From Cyclospora cayetanensis (taxonomy: Eukaryota; Apicomplexa; Conoidasida; Eucoccidiorida; Eimeriidae): a DNA stretch of 64,000 nt. Below, one piece after another: positions 25,401-35,330 of this stretch. The stretch covers positions 310,001 to 374,000 of the forward strand of contig NW_020312700.1 in assembly GCF_002999335.1 (NCBI RefSeq). Direction: 5' to 3'. The translations under genes and the position numbers were made by a program. The notes under the pieces are model-generated. The model saw only the letters and a program-made list of their open reading frames with translations. It was not told the DNA's origin and did no database searches. Each line of letters starts with the position of its first letter. Position 1 is the stretch's first letter.

Positions 25401-27539
25401 ACACCCGCCGCAGGCCCCCCACACCCCACCGTTGTTGTCTTCTTAAAGGGAAGCAGTACATCAACTTAGAGGGCTACACGCACGGACCACGCGCAGGATA
25501 CTCGCGCCAGATCCACATCGCCTGCTCCGTCCTGCGGCGTGGCTGTGAGTTTTTCTCGGCTAAAGATACCCCTCTCTAAGGGGCATGCAAAAACACGCTG
25601 CGCAGCAGCAGCCGACCTCAAGAAGATGCTCCTTCTTTTCGTCACGCGTCCGCATGCGGCGCAGAACCTTCTCAACAAGCCTGCGGCACACACAAGGTCA
25701 ACACACAAAAAAACAGCAACTCCACCAGACAGATTCTTAACCCCGCTGCAGCTCCTGGTGTCTCTGCTACACCTATGGCACTCTTCGCGCGGCCCGCCCT
25801 CTTACCCGCATACACAAACATACAAATACACACATACGTACACAGGCAGGCAGGAAGGCAGACTGCTGAGGCAAAAACACAAAAACGGCCCTGCCTCGCT
25901 GCTGTCTCCCCCCTCGAATCCCTACAGCTATCGGACTTATAAAAACATCCCTGACCTGCAGTCATCCAGCAGCTTTTCGGCTCTAACCAGCGCGTCTTTG
26001 CCAATCCGCTTTTGCTTCCTCAAAGTCATCTTCTCGCGGCCCACCTGCGACACGAGGCACAGGACGAACTCAGGGAGGGTGAGTCAGCAGAAGTCATTAC
26101 GACGGAGAAGCACACGAGGCGAGAGATACACTGCAGAATTAAGAGGCACTGTAAGCGACACGCGGCACGAATGCTGCACGGCAGAAGGCGGTAGCAAAGG
26201 CCACACGCAGCCGCAAAATAAAGCCGGAGACGCGCCAGCCCTCTACACATAAAAGAGATGCTAAGCAAAACACACGCAAACTTTATTCGAGAAAAGAAGC
26301 ACCTTGCATACGACTACCACCGGGGTACACAGAAAAGACGAGACACGATGTGATAAGCAACAAAAGAGCAGGCATCGTAAGTTTACTCTCGGTCGGAAGA
26401 CTGCAAGCGGCGAGGTATCTGCAGGCGAGGGCTGAGGCCATAAATGCCGCAGCAAAGGCTTCTGCAGGCGCTGTCTGCGGCGCTGCCAATGCTGCATCGA
26501 ACCGTCCACCAGCAACACACACAACCCCACTAGCAGCAATTGAAGGACGCGCTCTAGCGAAAGATAAAGGGCTCCAGGTAGGGCACCTACAGCAACCGCA
26601 ACGAGGCTGCTCTGGTAGCCTCTGAGACGCGCGTACCGCATGAACATGCTTGCAAATAACTGCATGCAGTCCCAAATTGAGGTCTTGTGCCGCAATCCGT
26701 GCGGCCTCATCAGGAGACACCGAGAGCTCGCTCCCCCCTCTCGCATGTGCCTCCTTCTCGAGAGCATCCATCAGCTTGATGAACGCAATGTCGGAGAGGA
26801 AGAGCGACTTGTTTGCAAGGCAGATGGGATTCAAGACCAAACGGAAGGGGCCAGAAGTAGGATGATTCTGTTTTTGCAGGGCTTCTTCTTGCTGCTGGGA
26901 GTCAGACGCAGCACCCTCTCCGTTGGAAGCGGTGGTTGCAGCCGTTTCAGCTGCCAGTCCTGCAGCTGCATCTGCTGCATTTGACGCAACGGCGCATGCA
27001 TCAGGGGCCCCAGGTTCCGCGGGCATGTAGAGCGGCTTCTTTGTGATGATATTATTTCTGTTTGTTTTTCGATTTAGCGCGTCGACAAACTCCTCATCTT
27101 CCTCCAGCATATCATAGTGGACAGTCGATCCATCAGACAGTCGCAAGCCACTCACCCTACACCGCAAACAGCAACATACTGCAAGTCCTCACCATCTGAG
27201 GCAAATGCGCTCTGACCTAGGGGAGATGGCTTGCCGGAACCACTGCAAAGAGGCTAGCGAACGAAGGAAGGAGGGAGGGATGCAAGGGCGCCAATGGCAG
27301 TCTAGATACTGGTGGGGGGAAGTGAATGGAGAGGGAAAAGGGGAGGCTGGCCGCCCAGAGGCTCAACACGCATGCACCCATTTATGCAGCTACACATAGG
27401 CACGGAGAGAGAACCAACCATTATATGCACATGTTCCTGGGAGACACCGCACGTGAAGTACGAGCAACACGACAGAAAGCTAAAAGAAGGAGCCGGCTTT
27501 TTGCAGATAGTCACAATCACAATTTCCCCTCTCTTCGTG

Positions 27540-27581
<42 letters not shown>

Positions 27582-28193
27582 TTGCCCGACTCCCCTCCTC
27601 CTCGCGCCTCGCTGTATCTACAATACTAGACATCGCCCTTTCGCGACACTATTTCTCGATTGCTCATGACAGTGCGCTCTGGACGTACAAATCTCTGTGT
27701 GCTTCGGTTCGGATATAATACTCCGGCTGTACGAAGTCTGCTGCTTGGTGGATCCGCTTTTCCTTTTGAATGGGGGGTACTGCAATGCTCTGAGTCCGAG
27801 GCTTCTTCGGGGCTGGAGCCGTCAAGTCCTCTGTTACGAATTGCGAAGGCGATAAAAATCCCAATGACACCGGGTCCAAGCGAACACCCTCCTCCTCCTG
27901 AAGAAAAGCAGACAGACGCACAGAATCCTTAGCCAGAATGCGACTCCACGAGCCGACGGCAGCGGAAAGCCGCTGGGCTGCATCGTCCCCAGGAGTAAGG
28001 CAGAAGCAACGAGACATCACCCCAACCCTGAACCCCGACTTACTGCAAGCACTTCGAGGTCCTTCACGGAGCGAACAATATACAGAGGCTTGGAGCCATC
28101 CACTGGCCGGGTACGAAGCTGACGCTGGGGAGCCGCCTGCAGAGGGCCCCCCCCAGAGGAGGCCCCCGAATGTGCTGACTGCGCGTATGCCAT
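22494..28193 (-). CDS. EPL1: Enhancer of polycomb homologue (NuA4 subunit)
   Basis: Ten exons (28044-28193, 27689-27972, 26637-27156, 26387-26491, 25956-26044, 25617-25680, 25070-25396, 24012-24456, 23135-23424, 22494-22715) join in phase, giving 831 residues. EPL1 is the scaffold that holds the MYST acetyltransferase to nucleosomes in NuA4/Piccolo. Motifs in family order: RTRPVDGSKPLYI (27-39), IAVPPIQ, VHYDMLEEDEEFVDALNRK, FIKLMDALEKE, HWQRRRQRLQKPLLRHLWPQ (319-338), DTSPLAVFRPR, EKMTLRKQKRIGKDA, VLRRMRTRDEKKEHLLE, and the C-terminal RRRGRGGRLWIDR (544-556). Poly-Gln, Ala and Gly/Pro runs fill the linkers. Several internal exons are under 110 bp. Start: the ATG at 28193 gives an N-terminus like other family members; an in-frame ATG at 28310 is possible. 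The acceptor of exon 9 (23424) is the least certain junction. Confidence 0.9.
23526..23990. repeat. 47-bp minisatellite, ten copies
   Basis: The unit starting ACATGCAGCC recurs at exact 47-bp steps from 23526 to 23949; the tenth copy is truncated. Variation is confined mainly to one short segment (AGACAGTTAT, CACACAGTTAT, AGACAATTAT, AGACAGTAAT). Copies 2 and 3 share one variant, copies 5 and 6 another, and 8-10 a third, as expected from slippage or unequal exchange. It lies wholly inside the EPL1 intron 23425-24011. Confidence 0.95.
24592..24664. repeat. ACAT/ACAC microsatellite
   Basis: Degenerate alternating ACAC, CTATATATA and (CATA)n units lie within the EPL1 intron between exons 7 and 8. 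Confidence 0.7.
27542..27579. repeat. (TA)19 microsatellite
   Basis: An uninterrupted TA run of 38 bp in the EPL1 intron between exons 2 and 3. Confidence 0.95.
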
Positions 28194-31100
28194 TCTCCCG
28201 ATGCTCTTGCTAGTGGTGACGCAGCTGTGTGCAGCTGATGCTCTGCATGAGAGTCGACACGGTAACGGGGGCACCCGCCCTAGGGTAGCAGTTCTTTGAG
28301 TTGCCAACAAACGACGCTGTGATCAGAGGCTGTAGCTGCTCGTGCCGCGGTCCCCACTGCCGCCGTTGCTGCCTGATATAGGACAGCAGGAGGCTGCGGA
28401 AGACACGCCGCCGGGGATGCTGTCGTCTGGGGGGCCCCTGGGATTTCTGAGACCTGGGGGTCCCCCTGGGATTGCTGTGGTTTCGGGGGCCCCGCTGGGT
28501 TTGCTGTAGTTTGGGGGCCCACCCCCCGGAGTAATTACGCCGTTAGAAGAAGAAAGAGCCGGTGAGAGGTAGGAGTAATGTCTTTGTGCACAGCTTGACG
28601 GCGATGTGTACTGAGGAACAATTTTATAGACGGGCACGGCTGCACGACCTAGGTGTACCGACCACATCCGTGATGTGCAGATACACCTAAGCGTTATGCA
28701 TGGTACGCCTTTCCCTTACATAAGAGACGACAAAATGCAGTGTCTGTACAACTGAAACGAAGAATAGACTAAATATAGAGCGTGAATAATAGAAAATGCA
28801 TCTTGCTGCTGGTGCTGCTGCTGCTTCCTGCCTGCTGTTGGGTGCACCAGTGGGAAAGGCGCAGAGTCACAGCCAACAGCAGCAGCAACAAGAAACCGCG
28901 TCGTTTATGCTGCTACAGCAAATAATTGCTGCTTTTCGGAGCAGCGTCTGCTGGGTGGGAGCGCAGCAACAACAACAGCAGCTGCTATTGCTGCTCGCGC
29001 TACCGCGCTGACAGCCTCCTGGTAATGGCCAACTGCCACGATTTCCCGCTAGCCCTTTCTTTTATTTTGACTTTCGAAAGGAATTTAGGCTCAAAGGCTT
29101 CATATTTGGGATATAAAAGTATTAAATGAGCTACGCTGGTAGTAGAAAACTAAGGTGGGGAACCTAGCAGAAGTCGCAACGAGGTGGCCTGCGTGCATGC
29201 ATCGTTGAGGTTGGCGGGGGAAAGTCATCAAGCACGAAGACGTGTGCTCCTCTGCGGTACACCGCCTTTACCGTAGAAGGCGCTGCTAAATCTGCTTGCT
29301 CCTGACGCTGCCAGTGTCACCGCCGCTGCCAGCAGAGGACAGTTGCCGCTGCTGGTGTAGGACAGTTGCTGCTACCAGCAGAGCAGTGTCCGGAACCCCT
29401 GTAACGCGTAGCAGCTAGCTAACTACATTTTGACAGTTTCTGTTAGACTGGATACGTTTGGTTCAGAGTGAGTTCAGCATTGAGTGACTAGGTAAAGTCG
29501 CATATTCACCTTGCTGCAGTGTAGAGGTAATCTTGTACTTCTAGTACGCAAACCATAAAGCTTCATCACACGTCACCATTGCGAGACACATCGCTCCAGA
29601 CACAATAGGAGTCTACGAAAGAGTCATTGGATGTCATTCCAAAGACGCTCCCCTTTGCCATGCCCTTTTCCCCCCAATTTCTGTCGCTACGTGAGGGGAA
29701 CTGTTGCGGTGAGTTTGTAGCGGTGTAGCGGGCTAAGGTACACTTTGAAACTCCCCTCTACAATAGTTATGCTAGCTATAAACTAGTCTGAAATAGGCTT
29801 TTGGTTTGTTCATTCAACGGTTATCGGAGCGTACTGTCAGCTCAAACACCAGGAGGAGCAGTGTTGTGTTCATGTGTACTAGATGCTATTTCCAAGTAGC
29901 TGAATGCTAAGAGCTCATACGGGGTGCAGCTTCCAGCACTCTAGCTAGCCTTTTCTCCTTATATTGGTAGCCAAAGTGGCGTGGGCAGGGAGAGCAAGGG
30001 ATTTTCTTTGAGAAACCCTTTAAAAAGTTCCATCTAGACAGGGGCTGGGGTTCAGTGTCTCCCCATGGAGACGCTTGATAGAGCATTGCAATACATAGAG
30101 TACTAAAGAGTGTTAATGTGCAGCATAGGTCTCAAGTGTTTGTGCGAATGGGTAGGAATGAATCTTCTCAATTTTCTCACGGTGCGGAAACGTGCATCCA
30201 GTGTATCCTGTCACATCGCACGCACGAGCATTTTAGGGTGAGGGCAGGAAGAGAGGAGAATACCGTTGAATGGAAATAATACAATCCTCAAAATACGCTG
30301 GACTGGGTAGCAAGCTCCTTCACACTCAGGCACTTTTTACTATACTGATTATCTCTAATTGAGTAGTAGTAAAGACTCAATTATTCTGTTTTGGCTGGTA
30401 ATGCATGGTATTTGCTACAGAATGGAGTTACTTCAATACTCTAGAAGTGAAGGCTGTGTGAATGTGCACCTAGTTGCTCTGCACAGCTGCATGTGATGGC
30501 TCGGAGAGACCAGAGAGTGTATCAACCCTACCCCTTCCCGCATGCCCGTACCCTAAGGAGTTTAAGCATCGAAAATGCGGGGTCTTTTCTGGAGGCATAT
30601 CCAGAAGCTTTGACAGTTTTGAATTGTTTTAGGGCCAAAAGTGTCTGCCTATAGACATCCTGCCTGGACTGTTGATATTATGCATCATATTCGCCACAGG
30701 ATATCTAATCTTTTTTGTTTGAGGCTAAAGTGTGCGTCTTCGCGCATAGTCTGGGCTCCATGAACAGATTTCTAGATCCTTGCAAGGGCGCTTGGAGGAA
30801 TGAGGACGATTCTAATATTGGCTGACGAAGTGAGAACAGTCTATGCTTAATATAAGGCTATTAGGGCTGTGTCTTGGCCGCTTCTTACGGGCTGGGCTAC
30901 CTCTCCTACAGGGGGCCATGGTGAACTCCCGTTTTGAAAAGGACTCTGGAAGATTGCTGGGACCGCCCTGAGGGTGAGGCTACGCTTTGCAAGCGTTATG
31001 TGCTTTCTTTCAAAGGCAGATCTCCTATGTTCACATTATACTGGACAGTGGTGCCTCTTAAGTGACTACAGGGCCGTAGCGCTAAGCGCTCCATGGGTTC

Positions 31101-31334
31101 GTCAAGCTATGGGCCGTTTCAAGAAGACCTTACAAAGCATATTGCACTGATGACTAGATGCACAACAACAGCGCAGAGGATCAAATGTGTTCTCCAAAAC
31201 CTCTGCTCACGATGCATGTTGCAAAAGCCGCTTTGCAGCAGCAGCAACTCGAGAATGCGCTGCACCTTGCCGTCAGCCCCTGTTGCTACCGTTACTTTTG
31301 CTGCTGCCACTGTCGTTGACGCTGTTTGTACCTG
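28194..31334. other. Gene-poor stretch upstream of EPL1
   Basis: The first 350 bp (to about 28530) contain degenerate GC-rich repeats built on GGGGCCCC with CTGGGATT-type spacers and are probably EPL1 5' leader or promoter. A 72-codon plus-strand frame at 28796-29011 has a hydrophobic start and poly-Gln runs, but nothing supports expression. From about 29130 to 31090 there are no long frames, no repeats and no family motifs on either strand. Confidence 0.5.
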
Positions 31335-34300
31335 CTACTGTTCTCGCTGTTGCTGCAGCAGCTGCTCGGTTTCTTTTCGCTGCTGCTTCGAAACCTTACG
31401 CGCATCCCAACATGCCTCTTTCCTCTGAAGTCGTCCGTTTAGCTTCCTGAAGGCTGCAGCTTCTGCAGCTTCTTGAGGGTCGTCTCTTCGAAGGCGATCC
31501 TCTGCCGCAGAACACAGATGTTGGGCCTCCTTAAGTCTCCGAAGGCCCCCTAAAGCCACTGCCTTTCTGTAGATGGCTTTACTGTTGTGGGGGGATACGG
31601 AAAGCACCTGAGGGAGGAAAGGCACAAACAGGCACACTAACTGCTGCTAAATGGCGTTTGCGAGCGTGCATTAAAGCACGATTGCCTGCATCAGTGTTCT
31701 CCGCAGCACCAATACAGCTCAACAGCACCACAAGGACATGCCTTGTCGGCGCAGTCAAGGGCTTCCTCGAAACGCCGCAGCCTGAGCAGCGCAAGTGCCT
31801 CGTTCAGCTGAAGGGTACTGAGGGCCCACTGAGAAGTGGGGCCTTCCCTAGGGGCCGCCTCAAGTACTGCTTCGGCCTAAGTCGCAGACGCAAAAAGCTG
31901 CACATGCATAGGCGACACTCTAAACTCGAAGAACAGGAGCACTCAGCACCTTCTGGCCTGACAACGGCTTGTCCTAAGCCCCAACTCTGGCTTACTCGCC
32001 GATATAGCCTGAGGGCAGCGTGGATGTGGCCCTTAACAAACTTGGTGTTCGCCTCTTTTCTCAGCACGTGCGCTGAAAGCAGACTGCTGCTGCTGGCGCT
32101 GCGAGGGGGGGACAGGGACACAATTTTAAGGTCCTTAAAGTAGAGGGGCTTGCCCAGTAGCGCTGGGCAAGCAACTCCCGGTAGGGCGTTCCTTGCTTGA
32201 GGGCCGCATCCACAGGAAACTTTCGATGTGGAGCCTTCGTCCAGGCAGCCTGAACCCCACAGTGGCTCCACCCACATGTCCACAGAAGAATCTGCATAAA
32301 AGGGGCCGCGAATCCATACATCGACTGCGGGGCAGAGGGGGGGTCCCTCTCCTAAGGTGTAGCTGTAGGTGCAGACAGGCGCCTTCTGGGCATCATGGAC
32401 GGTGCCCTGTGGGGGAGCGAGCCTCAAACGCGTGTTGCGGAGATCCTCGAACTGGGACGAAGTGACAGCTGAGCCATCCTGAGGCGCACCAAGAGGAGGA
32501 AGAGGCCCCTGAGACTGAAGGGGAGACTGCGAGGAGGAAGGGCGGCAGAGATGGCGCAAGCTATTGAAGGAGAACGGCAAGACATATGAATTCATGCCCA
32601 CTGAATGCTTCAAAGAAGCAAGACAAAATAAAGAGGTATTGGAGAGGACGGAGAAAACGCGGAGTGAAACCAAAGAAAGGAAAGAGGGAACTGCATGAGA
32701 TGCCAGCAGATGCACGACCTAAAAGGTGGTGCAGGACTAAAAGGTCCAGAGAGAGGTCTGCAGCAACACCAGTAAAAACCGCAGCCACAACTATTTACAC
32801 CCCACCTGTAAATAGAGGGAGAACTGGAGGGTAACATGCCAGAAGTCCAACGGCGGCTCCCCTGAAGGGCCTGCTGTGCTGCCAGTCGAATTTCTGCAAT
32901 AGAAGCCACAGGGTTGCTGGAGGACGACACGGGAGCTCCGTGATGCCCTCGTCTGCTGTCTGCTTTTGCAGACGGCACAAACGTGATCGCTGTGGTTATT
33001 GCTGCCGCTGTAGCTGGTGGCGCTGCAGCTGCATGCGTCCGAGTCTGTGTCCGGGTCGTCTGCCCCGCTGTAAGCCTCTTCGCTGCTGCAGCAGCAGCAG
33101 CGTTGAGGCTTTTCCTCTTCAGAAAAGGCAGCAGCAGCTTCTGAGGCGCCTTGCTTTGGCCTCTTTGGTGCTGGCGAATGCAGCAGCCGGCGGTAAAGAG
33201 ACCTAAAAAGCGGCAGCGGTGGGGAAAGGGGCAACATGGTGGTTTGGTAGTGGAGGCGTATCCGCATCAGCAGACAGCATGGCTGCTCGCCCTTTGTTAA
33301 TGTTGCGGCCTCATTCGACGGAGTAGACGGCTCTGCCTGCCGCTGCAGCAATAGAGTAGGTGGTGCTGCTGTGGCTCGCAGTAGCAACAAGGCCTCTTCA
33401 CCTGCAGCACAGCCCCCAGCCTAGAAATGGAGAGCACTGGATTTCCCAAAAGGCCACAGAGAGGTTGTCGATTGACGTTTCGAGCGTCGTAGTGTTTACT
33501 GCCGGGGAGGAAAGGCTGTGGGGTGTACCTGGCAGCATGCGTTGCAGCGCTGCATTGAGTCCAGGGCCGAAGAGAGCGGTGCCAACCGAGGCGACAACAA
33601 GGTAGGCAGCAGCTGATGCTGCAGCATCAACAGCAAGACAAAGCGCGAGGGGCAATGTACGTTCTGGAGCACCAATTATATCGCATGCCTCAACAACACT
33701 GGCTCACGTGGTTCGTTGAAGTGCTGCTGCAGCTGCGCACTGCTCCAAAGCCCTTCACGGGGAAGGCATTTCCCCTCGCACAGAGGCTGCCACGCGTCCT
33801 TTGGCTCCTGACCTTCGTCCGGCGTGGGAAGCTCGAGCCACCACGCTTGGTAAGACACGCATACGCTCCTCCCCTCTTGAGGGTTCCCACAATGCAAGCA
33901 CACGATGTTGCCGCTATGGAGCTTTTGGGGAGCCTCAGTGGTCGCAGGGGCCCCAGGTGCACTCGAGATCCCCCAATGCGACGGCAACGTTGGGCTTACA
34001 AGAGTTACGAGGCATCCTTCCGAATCTGATGTGGTGGAAGCGCACGGGGATGCAGCAGCTGCCGCTGCAGGAGTTGCTGTGGCTACTGTGGGCTGGGCCT
34101 CGGCTCTAGAGCCAGTGCCAGGAAGAAGTCTTTCAAACCCTATAGAGGGGATCTCAAATGGATGACATGGTTTCACTGAGAGGCTTCCTGGGATCGTCTT
34201 TTCCTCGGACAGGTTCGGGTGGCAAGGCGGACAGAACCGGGGGCCCGTGCCCCACCAAGAACTCTCAGGAATGCCGTCCCTTGGACTTTCGAGCTTCGAA

Positions 34301-34404
34301 TCTGCCATCGACGCCTGTGTTGGCGCTGACGCGGTTTGCGCTGTGGCTGTGGGAGCCGACCTCACCAGAGGTTTTACAGTGACACGGCGGTTCCGGTGTC
34401 TCAA
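31335..34404 (-). CDS. FKBP-like immunophilin with TPR domain
   Basis: Six exons (33708-34404, 33529-33618, 32806-33401, 31996-32526, 31742-31876, 31335-31607) join in phase to give 773 residues. A diverged FKBP fold is split over exons 3-4: WHVTLQFSLYLQ, DGSAVTSSQ, YSYTLGEGPPLCPAVDVWIR and VEPLWGSG align with the beta strands, LGEG loop and GYG end of FKBPs. The usual active-site residues are mostly changed, so isomerase activity is doubtful. Three TPR units follow (LRKEANTKFVKGHIHAALRLY; LQLNEALALLRLRRFEEALDC; SKAIYRKAVALGGLRRLKEA), then a basic coiled tail. This order matches FKBP8/AIP-type Hsp90 cochaperones. The N-terminal 450 residues are unusual, with CLHC...C and CCCC...CAVC clusters. 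The fifth intron uses a GC donor (AAG/GCATGT). The N-terminal exon chain is less certain than the FKBP-TPR part. Confidence 0.78.
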
Positions 34405-35330
34405 GGGTTAAGGGTGTAGTGCTGGCTGGATCCCCGTCTGCAAATTAGGAGGGGGTACGGTGAAAGCAGCGAACAACTTGGTTTCGGCTGTATGTACGGC
34501 CAAACCCCTTCACGGCCTCCGACGCGAAGTCCACTGTAAGGAGCAGGCACTATCTGATGAATTCCATTGACGGAGGCCGATCGCCTAGGCATATCCAGTC
34601 CCGGCTGTGCATTAACTTGCACAAGGCACCTAGAAAACGTGGAGGAAGTGGCCCTAAGGGGCCCCAAGGGGCCCCTGGGGTGTCCCCGGAGATCCCAGGG
34701 GCCCCCGACCGCCGCGGCGGAGGCGCGGTCCGTTGGCACCGGCCCCTGCCGCACTCACAGCAGGGAGAAAAATTATGTTTTTCTGATGGCCACAGACATA
34801 TAAATTAGGAATTTGTGCCTGTGATTTGTCTTGTCAGTTGTTTCAGGGTTTAGGGGTGGGAGTTCTATGTTGCCTTTGGGTGGCTCGTATTGGGCTCCCA
34901 AGTTGGGTCGTTGCCCTCCATCCATTCACCTGATGAGGGCCTCCCTCGGATAGCAAACATACCATTTAGAAGCGTATTCGTTGGGTGGAAAGCTTCACGG
35001 AGACGAATTTTGTCTGCTCTCTATGTGCAGCAAGCCGCAGAGATCCCATCCAAGTACCTCCTGGTGGTGGAGTGTCCACGCTCCTGCTGGTTGGGGGCCT
35101 CTTCCCCTGCAGTCACCTGCAGTCTAGGGGCCCCCAATGCAAAGCACGCACCAGGCCCCCTCAGCTGCCTTCTTCTGGACCCGGGCCCTCAGCAACCATA
35201 GCAGCGGTAGCACCATCTTTCCCACTAGGCGAAAGACACACACACACACATACACACATACAGTCACATATACATACAGTCACACACACATACACCTGCC
35301 TTCTCCTAGTAGCCCCCACTACCGGTTTCC
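34405..35330. promoter_or_regulatory. Divergent intergenic region
   Basis: 926 bp between the FKBP/TPR gene (minus) and the PPPDE gene (plus). It holds four GGGGCCCC palindromes (34660, 34670, 34697, 35128), a telomere-like GGGTTTAGGGG near 34846 and a CA microsatellite. It probably contains both promoters. An upstream exon of the plus-strand gene is possible at 34985-35330. Confidence 0.4.
35236..35294. repeat. CA/TACA microsatellite
   Basis: Runs of CACA with interspersed TACA and CAGTCACA units lie about 40 bp upstream of the PPPDE start codon. Confidence 0.85.

Noticed and set aside
26261..26767. 168-codon minus-strand frame as a separate hydrophobic protein
   Set aside because: Only 26387-26491 of it is coding (EPL1 exon 4). 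The rest is intron or the wrong frame for exon 3.
28280..28667. Pro/Gln-rich minus-strand frames upstream of EPL1
   Set aside because: All frames are open because of degenerate GGGGCCCC-based repeats. The EPL1 start downstream already gives a family-like N-terminus, so this is more likely leader or promoter.
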